DNA of 64,000 bases from Halonotius sp046719765 (GTDB lineage: Archaea > Halobacteriota > Halobacteria > Halobacteriales > Haloferacaceae). The notes beneath the pieces were generated by a model. The model was not told where the DNA came from and did not search any database. It worked only from the letters and a program-made list of their open reading frames with translations. Where the stretch lies: assembly GCF_046719765.1 (NCBI RefSeq), contig NZ_JABEBY010000014.1, positions 39,740-103,739 on the forward strand. Reading direction: 5' to 3'. How positions within the stretch are numbered: the first letter of the stretch is position 1; each line of letters opens with the position of its first letter. The position numbers and the translations under genes are program-made. Shown here one piece after another: positions 8,095-16,888 of this stretch.

Positions 8095-9615
8095 TCAGTC
8101 GGTCTCAGGTGTCGACTCGGACGGTTGGTCGACCCCATCGACCGGCCCCGGTGTCGATTTCCCAGCATCGTCGTCGACGACCCGGCCCGTCCACGTTCCA
8201 CGCAGGAAGTAGGCACCGACCGCGGCGGCCATCAGCACGTTCGAGGCCGCCTCGCCGTACCAGATTCCGGTCGCGCCGAGAGCCAGCGGCACCGCAAACA
8301 GGTAGGCCAGCAGCGATCGCAGGACGATGTAGCCAACGAAGGCAAACAGCAGCGCAAGCCGGGTGCGGCCGCTGCCGCGGAAGCCACCCTGAATCACGTA
8401 AAACACGCCGAGGAAGACGTAGGTGACGCCAACGATCTCAAGATACTCGGTGCCGACGGCGATGACCGCCGCCGAGCCCGTGCCGGTGACAAAGATATCC
8501 ATGATTGGGCCGGCGAACACGTAAACAATCACGCTGAAGACCGCAAAGGCGGCGACGATGAGCCCGATGGCGGCGCGAACACCGGCGACAGCACGATCGC
8601 GCTGGTTCGCCCCGAGGTTCTGGCCGACGACCGTTTCGACGCCGCGAGCCAGTCCGAGTGCTGGGAGGACGACCATCGAGGTGACACGGGTGCCGATCCC
8701 GTAGGCGGCGACGGCCTCGACGCTCGTGATCGCCACCAAGGCGGTGAGAATCGTCACGCTGAGGGCTTTGGTGCTGACCTCAAGACTGGCTGGCGCGCCG
8801 ATCCGGAATATCTTCGTGATCGTCTCTCGTTCCGGCAGGAAGTCGGCGCGAGCGAGTGTGATACCGACACGCCCGGAGAGCAGCAGCCAGATCCCGATGG
8901 CCGCGCCGATCCCCCGGGTGAGGATCGTGGCGATCGCCGCACCCTGCACGCCGAACCCGGTGAACCCGGTGAGATCGAACAAGGCAGCCTCCAGCGGTTC
9001 GAGGCCGACCCACGCAAACAGGACGTTATCCTGAAAGCCGAGGATGAAAAACGGATCGGCGATCACGTTGAGCCCGACGCCCAGCCCCATCAGATACAGC
9101 GGGGTTCGGGTGTCACCCCACCCCTGTAGCAACGACTGGAAGACAAAGAAGCTGAAAACGAAGGGGATGCCAAGAAACATCGTCTGTGTGTAGTCGAGGG
9201 CCATCCCGTACTCGGTCGTCTCCGGAACGGCCCCGACCAGCTGGAGCAGTGTGGGAGCCAGCAGGTAGCCAACGATCGAAAACAGGATCGAGACGGCAAC
9301 GACGAGCGTGATCGTCTGGCCGGCAACGTGGCCGACACGGTCGGTGTTGCCCGCGCCCTTGTTTTGGGCGACAAGCACGGTGCCGGCGATCGAAAACCCA
9401 AGCGAGAGGCTGATGACGAGGAAGACGATCGCCCACGAAAACGACAGTGCCGAAACCGCCGGCTGGCCGATCCGGCCGACCCAGAACGTATCCGCGAGGT
9501 TGTAGCCAACCTGGAGGAGATTGGTGAGGACGATCGGCAACGAAAGGACGATCAGCGGTTTGAGGAGCGCGCCGTCGGTGACGTTGACAGATCGATCGCG
9601 TCCCGGCTGACTCAT
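8095..9615 (-). CDS. MATE-family multidrug/cation exporter
   Basis: The 506-residue membrane protein has about twelve hydrophobic helices in two six-helix halves, as in MATE antiporters. The start matches the family (LLKPLIVLSLPIVLTNLLQVGYNLADTFWVGRIG), and VVGQNLGANQRDRA is the repeated family motif that joins the halves. Such exporters use Na+ or H+ gradients to expel drugs or metabolites; the substrate here is unknown. A short acidic tail follows the last helix. It converges on the second phoU with a 77-base gap. Confidence 0.92.
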   Translation of the reverse strand: MSQPGRDRSVNVTDGALLKPLIVLSLPIVLTNLLQVGYNLADTFWVGRIGQPAVSALSFSWAIVFLVISLSLGFSIAGTVLVAQNKGAGNTDRVGHVAGQTITLVVAVSILFSIVGYLLAPTLLQLVGAVPETTEYGMALDYTQTMFLGIPFVFSFFVFQSLLQGWGDTRTPLYLMGLGVGLNVIADPFFILGFQDNVLFAWVGLEPLEAALFDLTGFTGFGVQGAAIATILTRGIGAAIGIWLLLSGRVGITLARADFLPERETITKIFRIGAPASLEVSTKALSVTILTALVAITSVEAVAAYGIGTRVTSMVVLPALGLARGVETVVGQNLGANQRDRAVAGVRAAIGLIVAAFAVFSVIVYVFAGPIMDIFVTGTGSAAVIAVGTEYLEIVGVTYVFLGVFYVIQGGFRGSGRTRLALLFAFVGYIVLRSLLAYLFAVPLALGATGIWYGEAASNVLMAAAVGAYFLRGTWTGRVVDDDAGKSTPGPVDGVDQPSESTPETD

Positions 9616-9815
9616 CGATCACCCGACTGTGTCAGTTCAGCGGCGACGCTATCCGGAAGCGGCGACAGAAGTGCTGCTCTCGCGGGTGAGACGGATCGCC
9701 ACACCTGGCTGTCGGTGGGGGCGTCTCGCGGCGAACGCACCATACTCACACGTAGAGCGGTAGACGGTTACCGGTTGCGCTCGGTCGGGGGTCGGCTGCC
9801 GCGGCAACGAGGGGC

Positions 9816-10061
9816 TCAGTTGTAGTGTTCCTTGAGATACGCGGAGATCTCGCCGCTGTCAGCGATGTAGCCGTCGGGCAGTTCGTCGTCGACAAGGGCG
9901 GGGATGCCGCGCTGACCGGTAACCGCTTCCAACTCCTCGCGTTCGGCTTTCGCATCCGGGACGACGATCTCCTCGTAGTCGACGGCCAACACATCCAGGA
10001 CACGGCGGACACGTTTCGAGTACGGGCAGTCGGGCCGATCGTACAGGGTGAACTCTGTCAT
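9816..10061 (-). CDS. Glutaredoxin-like protein with CPYS motif
   Basis: This small thioredoxin-fold protein has 81 residues. The strand-loop TLYDRPDCPYSKRVRRVLD holds the active site CPYS at residues ~11-14, a single-cysteine variant of the CPYC pair, and GIPALVDD supplies the cis-proline strand. Single-cysteine glutaredoxins usually handle Fe-S clusters or mixed disulfides; haloarchaea use gamma-glutamylcysteine rather than glutathione. ATG 10061 is taken because the fold begins there; earlier in-frame codons extend into the promoter. The gene stands alone. Confidence 0.87.
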   Translation of the reverse strand: MTEFTLYDRPDCPYSKRVRRVLDVLAVDYEEIVVPDAKAEREELEAVTGQRGIPALVDDELPDGYIADSGEISAYLKEHYN

Positions 10062-10248
10062 CACCGACTGTTCGGCCGATCGAGTATTATACGTAACTCG
10101 GCTGTGTGCGACGATCACACCATCGACACCGGAATCCAGGTGTGTGCTCCCATCACACAAAACAGTCGCTACAAGGGTTGCAAACCATGATACTGGCTAA
10201 ACGATCATCGCAAACAGGGTTATAGCCGTTGGACACCTACACGCCAAT

Positions 10249-10431
10249 ATGAATCAAACACCCTCCACGAAGCAAGCGACGGTCGAACGGAAGACCGTCC
10301 TGTTCTGTCAGGGCTGTGAGTATCACGCCCCGCCGACCGGCCGCTGGATCGTCCACGAAAAAACCGACTGCGAGGTCTATGCGTGTCCGCGCTGCGGCGA
10401 GACGCTCACGATCCGCGATCGGCTGCACTAG
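10249..10431 (+). CDS. Small zinc-ribbon-like protein
   Basis: This 60-residue protein has two CxxC pairs, CQGC at residues ~23-26 and CPRC at ~45-48, separated by HAPPTGRWIVHE. It probably folds as a single zinc ribbon. Short zinc-ribbon proteins of this size are very common in haloarchaea; a few are known regulators, but no role can be read for this one. A TATA-like box (ggttatag) lies about 30 bases before the ATG, consistent with a leaderless transcript. Its stop overlaps the convergent thioesterase by four bases. Confidence 0.8.
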   Translation: MNQTPSTKQATVERKTVLFCQGCEYHAPPTGRWIVHEKTDCEVYACPRCGETLTIRDRLH

Positions 10432-10871
10432 TTCGCGTTTGCCCACTCACGGGCGTCCTGCTGTAACTCCGTGTCGCGGTCGGATTCGATCTGTAATGCC
10501 GGTACCTCGGTCGGCGAGCCGTCCTCGCCGATAGCGACGAAAATAAACACGCTCTCGGTTGTGAGCTCACGCTCTCCACTGCAGGGATCCTCGCGGAACG
10601 CGCGGAGTCGAACCTTGATGCTCGTTCGGCCGTGATCGAAGACGTACGCCTGAATCACAGCGGTCTCACCCTGCGGGATCGGGCGCTCGAAGTTCATCTG
10701 GTTGATGCTGGCGGTGACACAGGTCTCGCCGGCAAACCGCATCGCCGACAGCGCGCCGGTCTGATCCATCCACTTCATGACGTTGCCACCGTGGGCCGTC
10801 TCGTAGTTGTTGGTGTGGTTCGGCTGGATGCGGTGTCGGTTCTCGATGTAGGTATCCTCTGGTGTCGGCAT
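10428..10871 (-). CDS. Acyl-CoA thioesterase (hot-dog fold)
   Basis: The 147-residue protein matches the YciA/BACH group of hot-dog thioesterases. HRIQPNHTNNYETAHGGNVMKWMDQ carries the catalytic-loop Asn and Asp, and FAGETCVTASINQMNFERPIPQGE is the dimer strand. It hydrolyses acyl-CoA to free acid and CoA in the cytoplasm, with chain length unknown. The C-terminal ~25 residues are an acidic tail. It is monocistronic as far as can be seen. Confidence 0.88.
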   Translation of the reverse strand: MPTPEDTYIENRHRIQPNHTNNYETAHGGNVMKWMDQTGALSAMRFAGETCVTASINQMNFERPIPQGETAVIQAYVFDHGRTSIKVRLRAFREDPCSGERELTTESVFIFVAIGEDGSPTEVPALQIESDRDTELQQDAREWANAN

Positions 10872-11053
10872 ATCAACGCCGAGGACGGCGGGACGGAAAA
10901 CGGTGGCTCACGGCGGGGGAACGGCAGCAGTGAACGAGGAAGAGTAGATACCAAGAAGCCAAAACCCCCCTAACGACTGAGTGCAGAGAAAATCAACTGT
11001 ATTATATTGCCACAAGTTAGCATACAAGCGGAGTATATGTATTGCAAAAGAAT

Positions 11054-11698
11054 CTATCCAGATAGCTCTGAGCTTCTCCAAGTTTGAATGACCGATTTTC
11101 CTGCCGCGATCCATGTTAAACTAAGGAGGAAATAAAAAATCAAAATGATATTCTGTCCAATACCGAAGCCCAAGATTGGATTCAGTTCGGCTTGTTCAAT
11201 AGCTGCAACTCCAATCAAGCACGAGATTAAATATATTAATATCACAAAGGCTACGTCGTATATACTAATAATAGAATGAATACTATCTCCGGAACCGTAT
11301 CCTTCAGTCTGTTCCCAGTCAAACGTTTCAATAGATAACTGATTTTGAATTCTCGTTATATGACTATTTATATTAATCAACCATCTCGCTGCTTGAGCAT
11401 GTCTTATATATATATACGTAATCAGCACGGGTATTACAGCGAGTAGAGCGACTGCTGATTGGCTGACAAAGATTGAGCCCAATATCACACCTATGGCAAT
11501 TATGACACGCATATTTCTTCGGTGACTTTCATTTGCAAATTGTCGATTCTCTGTTCTCATCTGCTCATAGTGAGAAATAAGCACATCAACTTTCTTTTCA
11601 TCAGATATATCTAGATTTTCTCTGTTTATTGTCTTAGACATTATTAATGTGTGCTCATATTCGTTTAAATTTAATTTATCTGATATACTTTCATCCAT
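11054..11698 (-). CDS. Unrecognised four-helix membrane protein in AT-rich island
   Basis: The 214-residue product has an N-terminal soluble part (~70 residues) followed by two pairs of hydrophobic helices, at ~75-115 and ~155-210. Between them is a short loop with NINSHITRIQNQL. The layout resembles small SLATT-like effector membrane proteins, but I do not recognise the family. Base composition is far poorer in GC than the flanking genes, suggesting recent transfer. ATG 11698 gives the start; a TTG at 11743 would add 15 residues and follow the stop of the upstream 50-residue gene by two bases, allowing coupling. Confidence 0.6.
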   Translation of the reverse strand: MDESISDKLNLNEYEHTLIMSKTINRENLDISDEKKVDVLISHYEQMRTENRQFANESHRRNMRVIIAIGVILGSIFVSQSAVALLAVIPVLITYIYIRHAQAARWLININSHITRIQNQLSIETFDWEQTEGYGSGDSIHSIISIYDVAFVILIYLISCLIGVAAIEQAELNPILGFGIGQNIILIFYFLLSLTWIAAGKSVIQTWRSSELSG

Positions 11699-11745
11699 GC
11701 TATACTGAATATGGATAGGTAACGTTACCCACCGTTTATACAATC

Positions 11746-11898
11746 TTAACTAGGAGGTCCGAAACATCCAGGGCCACCGACAGAAAAAGCAACAATCATA
11801 ACAGTTAACACCAGCCTATGGCTTAATTTATTTTTTATTTTGTTTTTTATCCCCGATTTATTCTGATTAGGTTTTGAAAGCTCGTCTGAATTCCTCAT
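11746..11898 (-). CDS. Putative 50-residue exported or membrane peptide
   Basis: An ATG at 11898 opens a 50-codon frame with a basic N-terminal part (SKPNQNKSGIKNKIKNK), one hydrophobic segment (LVLTVMIVAFSVGG) and a C-terminal PGCFGPPS. It could be a single-pass membrane peptide or a secreted microprotein. It lies immediately upstream of the four-helix membrane protein, on the same strand and in the same AT-rich island. No family is recognised and the frame is short, so coding is uncertain. Confidence 0.35.
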   Translation of the reverse strand: MRNSDELSKPNQNKSGIKNKIKNKLSHRLVLTVMIVAFSVGGPGCFGPPS

Positions 11899-12053
11899 GA
11901 TAGAAAATAGTGTCAGATAGTACTAAAAATTAACCATTTGGAACTTAGTTTATATACTAATCAATCAGGATATACGTGAATAGATACCATTGTTTCACTG
12001 TTTTCAGAAAACCAATCAGGACGAGACTAGGCGACGAAATCGAAAAACGACAG

Positions 12054-12494
12054 TCAGTCGGCGGCGGCTCCTTCGAGTGATTCAACGTCGAGACAGCCGC
12101 AGGCGTCGAGTTCCGGATCGAAACAGTCCGGACACTCGGATTTACGGTCGATGATCGTATCCAGCCGCTCGGCGACGGTGCCGTCGATGACGGATTCGAG
12201 CGCCTGGGCCTCACCCCGGAAGTCCTCGACGTCGAGGACGTTGATCAGGAACCGCTCGATGATGCAGTAGGTCTGCAGCGCGTCGCGGGCCTGGACGATG
12301 CCGTCGTCGGTCAGCGAGACACCCTTATACTTCTCGTGTTCGGCAAGCCCGCGGGATTCGAGTTTGCCGATCATCTCGTTGGCACTGGCGGGGCTCACGT
12401 CCAACATCTCGGCGACGCGACCGGTGGCCGCCGGGCTGTTGTCCTCCTGTTGGATGAGGTAGATCGCCTTGAGGTATTGGTCGGCCGTGTTCAT
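12054..12494 (-). CDS. DtxR/MntR-type metal-dependent transcriptional regulator
   Basis: The 146-residue protein starts with a winged helix (MNTADQYLKAIYLIQQ, ATGRVAEMLDVSPASANEMIGKLESRGL, LTDDGIVQAR). A dimerisation/metal-binding region follows (CIIERFLINVLDVEDFRGEAQALE), with the metal-site Glu/His equivalents partly replaced. Near the C-terminus is CPDCFDPELDACGC, a cysteine cluster seen in haloarchaeal members. DtxR-family proteins repress iron or manganese uptake and storage genes. It lies 46 bases downstream of the ferritin-like gene and behind the SUF operon, so control of iron homeostasis is a reasonable inference. Confidence 0.9.
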   Translation of the reverse strand: MNTADQYLKAIYLIQQEDNSPAATGRVAEMLDVSPASANEMIGKLESRGLAEHEKYKGVSLTDDGIVQARDALQTYCIIERFLINVLDVEDFRGEAQALESVIDGTVAERLDTIIDRKSECPDCFDPELDACGCLDVESLEGAAAD

Positions 12495-12540
12495 CGGTTG
12501 GCCTCCGGTTCGGGTGGAACTGTCACGGGTTGGTAGGGGC

Positions 12541-13026
12541 TCATTCGCGTTCCTCCATATGGGTGGTCACTATCTCGACAGCGTCACGTTCAGCATCTCG
12601 AAGCTCCCGCAGCACCGACAACAGGTGTTCCCGGTCGACCGAGAACGTGGCGTCGCTGGCGTCGATGGCGTCGATCATGTCGTCGTAGAACTTGTAGGCC
12701 GTCTCCTCGTTGCAGAGTTGGTCGTAGAGAACGCCGTCGAAATCGTCCGGCTTCGTCTGTCCGTAGCTGGCCTCGACAAGCGCGTTGATCTCATCGAACG
12801 GGATGCTGTCGGCCGCAAGCTCGTCGATGAGGCCCTCAAGCCGGTCGCGGTGGGCCGCCGACAGCTCAGCAGCATCAACCAGCAGCGACTCCAGGTCGGC
12901 GTCGGGCTCCGGCAGCGACTCGCGGTGGTTGTTGGCGCGGGCCTCCGCCACCTCCTCCAGAACGATTCCGATCTGCAACAGCCGTGCGAGCTGTTGGTCG
13001 GAATCGACACGCTGTTGGAGGCTCAT
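12541..13026 (-). CDS. Ferritin-like four-helix protein
   Basis: The product has 161 residues and is entirely helical, with acidic helices carrying spaced Glu/His: VLEEVAEARANNH, HRDRLEGLIDEL, NEETAYKFYDDMIDAI and REHLLSVLRELRDAE. This is the pattern of ferritin/rubrerythrin-like four-helix bundles, but not every di-iron ligand can be assigned. It could store iron or act in oxidative defence. ATG 13026 is chosen over a codon five residues upstream. It follows sufD by 113 bases and precedes the DtxR-type regulator on the same strand. Confidence 0.75.
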   Translation of the reverse strand: MSLQQRVDSDQQLARLLQIGIVLEEVAEARANNHRESLPEPDADLESLLVDAAELSAAHRDRLEGLIDELAADSIPFDEINALVEASYGQTKPDDFDGVLYDQLCNEETAYKFYDDMIDAIDASDATFSVDREHLLSVLRELRDAERDAVEIVTTHMEERE

Positions 13027-13139
13027 TGAGTGTCGCCCCATACAGCCGATGATCGCATACCGACTACTGGTCGGTGGGCGGACTTACCGCTTTCGCCTCT
13101 CAGCGTCGGCGGCGGCACAGATCGGCGCGGTGGGGGTTG

Positions 13140-14363
13140 TTAGTCGAGCCGCTCGATGATCAACTCGGAGAGATCCTCGCGGAACTCCTCGACATCGATC
13201 TCTTCGAGCACCGGCACGAAGAAGCCCTCAACGAGCATGTTGCGGGCTGTGTTGGGATCGATCGACCGGGAAGTCATATACAGCATATCCTCCGCGTCGA
13301 CCTGCCCGACGGTCGCCGAGTGGCTGGCCTCGGTGTCGTGGTTGTTGATGATCAGCTTCGGGGAGGCGTCGGCTTCGGACTCATCAGACAGCATGAGCGT
13401 GTTCTCACGCTGGTAGGAGTTCGTGTTCCACGCATCCTCGCCGACATCCTGCACCCCTTCGTACACCGAGCGCGCAACGTCGTCGAGGACGCCGCGGGTG
13501 ACGAGGTCGGCGGTCGTGTTCTCGTTTTCGTGCCAGACGCGGGCGTTGACATCGAGGTGCTGATCCTCGTGGCCGAAGAACGCACCGACGATCTTGCTCT
13601 CGGAGGCCTCGCCGGCCAGAGAGGTTTCGACATCCGACCGGGTGAGCCGCGAGCCGATGTTGCCCTCGATCCAGTTGGCGGTGGCGTAGGTGTCGGTCTC
13701 GGCGTGTTTGAGCGTCACGTGGTAGGTGTCCTCGTCGAGGTTCTGCAGCGAGCCGTACTGGACGTAGCTGTTCTCGCCGGCAACGACCTCGACGATGTTG
13801 CTGAAGTAGCGACCCTCAGCGTCGGAGTCAGCGGGGACGCTGTCGCCGGAGGTGATCGATTCGAGGATCGTCGCCGACGCCGACTGCTCGGTGATGACCA
13901 GCGTATGGCTGAACAGCGACCGGGAGTTCATCTCCGCGCGGATCGTCACGTCGGCGGCGTCGACACCCTCCGGTACGTAGACGACGGTGCCGGTCGTAAA
14001 CAGCGCGGCCGACAGCGCGGTGAGGTAGTTGCGCTTGGGGTCGACGATCGACCCGAAGTGCTCCTTGATGAGCGCCTCGTGGTCGTCGAGGGCCTCCTCA
14101 AACGAGAGGACGGTCGCGCCCTCGGCGTCGCTTCGCTCGGTCGTATCCGACTGGTTGTCGGGGTCGACCAGCGACTCGAAGTCGAGCGATTCGAGATCGG
14201 TCCAGCGACGGCCCGGCGTCTGGATGACATCCGGGAGCGCAAGATCGTCAAGCGCGGCAAGCGCGTCGAGCCGCTGTTCGAGGAGCCAGTCCGGTTCGTC
14301 ACGAGCGGCCGAGATCCCCTCGACCGTCGCCTCGGAGAGTGTCGTTGGAACCTGCACGCTCAT
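13140..14363 (-). CDS. sufD: Fe-S cluster assembly protein SufD
   Basis: The 407-residue protein is the SufBD-family beta-helix partner of SufB and SufC, and builds Fe-S clusters in the cytoplasm. Characteristic segments are FFGHEDQHLDVNARVWHENENTTADLVTRGV and SRSIDPNTARNMLVEGFF near the end. The catalytic-type histidine of the SufBD interface is in SHSATVGQVDAEDMLYMTSR. Its ATG overlaps the sufB stop by four bases, so it is co-translated with sufB. Confidence 0.95.
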   Translation of the reverse strand: MSVQVPTTLSEATVEGISAARDEPDWLLEQRLDALAALDDLALPDVIQTPGRRWTDLESLDFESLVDPDNQSDTTERSDAEGATVLSFEEALDDHEALIKEHFGSIVDPKRNYLTALSAALFTTGTVVYVPEGVDAADVTIRAEMNSRSLFSHTLVITEQSASATILESITSGDSVPADSDAEGRYFSNIVEVVAGENSYVQYGSLQNLDEDTYHVTLKHAETDTYATANWIEGNIGSRLTRSDVETSLAGEASESKIVGAFFGHEDQHLDVNARVWHENENTTADLVTRGVLDDVARSVYEGVQDVGEDAWNTNSYQRENTLMLSDESEADASPKLIINNHDTEASHSATVGQVDAEDMLYMTSRSIDPNTARNMLVEGFFVPVLEEIDVEEFREDLSELIIERLD

Positions 14364-15787
14364 CCGAGCGAGCCCTCCATCTCCAGTTCGACAAGGCGGT
14401 TCAGTTCGACCGCGTACTCGATGGGCAACTCTTCGGTGATCGGCTCGATGAACCCGGAGACGATCATCTGCTTGGCGTCGTCGTCGTCGAGCCCACGGCT
14501 CTGGAGGTAGAAGATGTCCTCGTCGCCGATCTTCCCGACGGTCGCCTCGTGGGCGACATCGACCTGCGACTCGTCGATTTCCATGTACGGCATGGTGTCG
14601 GAGGTCGACTCGTTGTCGAACATCAGCGCGTCACACTCGACGGCCGTCGAGGAGTTCTTCGCGCCGTCGGCGATATGGACGAGGCCGCGGTAGTTGGTGC
14701 GACCGCCATCCTTGGCGACCGACTTCGACTCGATGGTCGACTTCGTCTCCGGGGCGTTGTGATAGACCTTCGCGCCCGTGTCGATATCCTGCCCCTCGCC
14801 GGCGAAGGCGATGGTGATGTGGTTGTCCGACGCGCCGCGACCCTTGAGGATCGTCGAGGGGTAGAGCATCGTCGCCTTCGACCCCATCGAGCCAGACACC
14901 CACTCCATGCGGCCGTCCCGCTCGGCGATGGCGCGTTTGGTGTTGAGGTTGTAGGTGCTTTTCGACCAGTTTTGCACCGTGGAGTACTGGACGTGAGCGT
15001 TCTCCTTGACGAACACCTCGACACCGCCGCAGTGGAGGTTGAACGCGGAGTATTTCGGGGCCGAACAGCCCTCGATGTAGTGAACCTCCGACCCCTCCTC
15101 GGCGATGATGAGGGTGTGCTCGAACTGGCCCATGCCCTCCGAATTCATCCGGAAGTACGCCTGAATCGGCATCTCGACTTTGGTGTCTTCGGGGACGTAG
15201 ACGAAGGAGCCGCCCGACCAGATCGCGCCGTGGAGCGCGGCGAACTTGTTGTCGCTCGGCGGGACGGCCTCGGTCATGAAGTACTCTTTGACGAGGTCTT
15301 CGTGTTCCTGGACGGCCTTATCCATGTCACAGAAGACGACGCCTTTCTCCTCCCACTGCTCCTGCATGTTCTGGTAGACGATCTCCGACTCATACTGCGC
15401 GCCGACGCCCGAGAGGGCGTTCTTCTCGGCTTCCGGAATGCCGAGTTTGTCGAAGGTGTCTTTGATATCTTCGGGGAGGTCTGTCCAGTCGTCGACACCG
15501 CCGCGAACATCGATATCCGGGCGGATATACGGGACGATCTCGTCGACATCGATCTCGCTGAGATCTGGTGCCTCGGGCCAGTCGGTCGGCATCGGCATCT
15601 CCTGGAACTGCTTCAGCGCGCGAAGGCGTCGCTGGAGCATCCAGTCGGGTTCGTCCTTATCCTCGCTGATGACGCGGATCGTCTCCTCGTCGAGTCCTTT
15701 CTCGCTTTTGAAGGCGGAGGCTTCCTCCTTCTTAAACTCGAATCGGGCTTCGGTGTTGGTCTCTTGGAGTTCTTCGTTTGAGCTCAT
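14360..15787 (-). CDS. sufB: Fe-S cluster assembly scaffold SufB
   Basis: The 475-residue protein is close in length to bacterial SufB. Hallmarks are the N-terminal EPDWMLQRRLRALKQF segment, QAYFRMNSEGMGQFEHTLIIAEEGSEVHYIEGCSAP in the beta-helix core, and the C-terminal SRGLDDDDAKQMIVSGFIEPI. It accepts sulfur and, with SufC ATPase and SufD, assembles Fe-S clusters. It lies 51 bases downstream of sufC in the order sufC-sufB-sufD. Confidence 0.97.
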   Translation of the reverse strand: MSSNEELQETNTEARFEFKKEEASAFKSEKGLDEETIRVISEDKDEPDWMLQRRLRALKQFQEMPMPTDWPEAPDLSEIDVDEIVPYIRPDIDVRGGVDDWTDLPEDIKDTFDKLGIPEAEKNALSGVGAQYESEIVYQNMQEQWEEKGVVFCDMDKAVQEHEDLVKEYFMTEAVPPSDNKFAALHGAIWSGGSFVYVPEDTKVEMPIQAYFRMNSEGMGQFEHTLIIAEEGSEVHYIEGCSAPKYSAFNLHCGGVEVFVKENAHVQYSTVQNWSKSTYNLNTKRAIAERDGRMEWVSGSMGSKATMLYPSTILKGRGASDNHITIAFAGEGQDIDTGAKVYHNAPETKSTIESKSVAKDGGRTNYRGLVHIADGAKNSSTAVECDALMFDNESTSDTMPYMEIDESQVDVAHEATVGKIGDEDIFYLQSRGLDDDDAKQMIVSGFIEPITEELPIEYAVELNRLVELEMEGSLG

Positions 15788-15838
15788 GTATTGTTATTGT
15801 AGTTGCTTGCTTATAGTGCTGTGCGTAATCGTGTGGGG

Positions 15839-16759
15839 TTACGCGGTCTCGTAGGCTTCGTCACGAACCCAGTCGTACCCCTTGTCTTCGAGCTGTTCGG
15901 CCAGCTCGGCCCCGCCGCTTTTGGCGATCTTGCCATCGAGCATGACGTGAACGTGGTCGGGCTCGACGTAATCGAGGATACGCTGGTAGTGGGTGATCTG
16001 GAGAATGCCGGTTCCCTGCTCATCGCGGAGGGCGTTGATACCCTCCGAGACATCCTGCAGACGATCGATGTCGAGCCCGGAGTCGATCTCGTCGAGCACC
16101 GCGATCGACGGTTCGAGCAGGGCGGCCTGGAGCACCTCGTTTTGTTTCTTTTCGCCGCCGGAGAAGCCGGCGTTGAGATAGCGGTGCATGAACTCCTCGT
16201 CCATATCGAGGAGCTCCATCTTCTCGGAGAGGATCTGCTGGAACTCGGCGACGCTGACCTCGCCGTCGTCTTCCGGGCCTTCCATCGGGGACGTTTCGTA
16301 GCCCTCCTCGTCGTCGTCAGTCTCGGCTTCCGCTTCGTCTTCGTCCTCGAAGAGTTCCTCGCGTTCCTCGGCTTTGGCGTTGAGCGCCTGCCGGAGGAAG
16401 CTGGTCATCGTGACGCCCTCGATCTCGGCGGGATACTGGAAGCCGAGGAAGATGCCAAGCGCAGCCCGCTCGTTCGGTTCAAGCTCAAGGAGGTTCCATG
16501 AGAGATCCTCCTCGTCGATGTCGGCGTCGATGTCGTCGACATCCTCGTCGTCGAGATGGAGCAGGATCTCACCGTCGGTGACCTCATAGGCCGGGTGGCC
16601 GGCGATGATCTTCGCGGTCGTCGACTTCCCGGAGCCGTTAGGCCCCATCAGGGCGTGGATCTCACCGGAGTTGACCTCGAGATCGACACCGCGGAGAATC
16701 GTTTCGCCGTCCTCTTCTGCGACTGCTGCGTGAAGATTGCTGATTTCAAGTGTTGCCAT
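15839..16759 (-). CDS. sufC: Fe-S assembly ATPase SufC with acidic insertion
   Basis: The 306-residue ABC-type ATPase has Walker A GPNGSGKST at residues 39-47, the SufC-type motif SGGEKKQNEVLQAALLEPSIAVLDEIDSGLD and a late VHVMLDGKIAKSGG. It is ~50 residues longer than bacterial SufC because of an Asp/Glu-rich insertion at about residues 133-175. Such insertions are frequent in haloarchaea. It powers conformational change of SufBD. It is first in the operon, behind a 129-base gap from polB. Confidence 0.96.
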   Translation of the reverse strand: MATLEISNLHAAVAEEDGETILRGVDLEVNSGEIHALMGPNGSGKSTTAKIIAGHPAYEVTDGEILLHLDDEDVDDIDADIDEEDLSWNLLELEPNERAALGIFLGFQYPAEIEGVTMTSFLRQALNAKAEEREELFEDEDEAEAETDDDEEGYETSPMEGPEDDGEVSVAEFQQILSEKMELLDMDEEFMHRYLNAGFSGGEKKQNEVLQAALLEPSIAVLDEIDSGLDIDRLQDVSEGINALRDEQGTGILQITHYQRILDYVEPDHVHVMLDGKIAKSGGAELAEQLEDKGYDWVRDEAYETA

Positions 16760-16840
16760 TGGTGGTTCGTTGCCTCGTATCCAATCGATAGTCCGTTACG
16801 CCCATAATGGTTTCGCATTCACCCCCGTGATCGATACAGG

Positions 16841-16860
16841 AGCAAAAAGAAAAGTTTTCG
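16841..16860 (-). terminator. T-rich terminator downstream of polB
   Basis: Read on the minus strand, the stretch after the polB stop gives CTTTTCTTTTTGC, an oligo-T run of the kind that ends archaeal transcription. It lies 30-50 bases past the polB stop and upstream of the sufC start. Confidence 0.4.
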
Positions 16861-16888
16861 ATCAGCAAAATACCGGGGCTGCAGACGG

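Noticed and set aside
11054..11743. TTG 11743 as the certain start of the four-helix protein
   Set aside because: ATG 11698 is a stronger initiator and keeps all recognisable features; the TTG is mentioned only as an alternative.
13074..14510. A 478-codon plus-strand frame antisense to sufD
   Set aside because: Same compositional shadow effect. It crosses the sufD/sufB junction and lacks any family signal.
14339..15781. A 480-codon open frame on the plus strand antisense to sufB
   Set aside because: It mirrors sufB codon for codon in the complementary frame, which is common in high-GC genomes with strong third-position bias. It has no recognisable domain or promoter, whereas sufB is certain.
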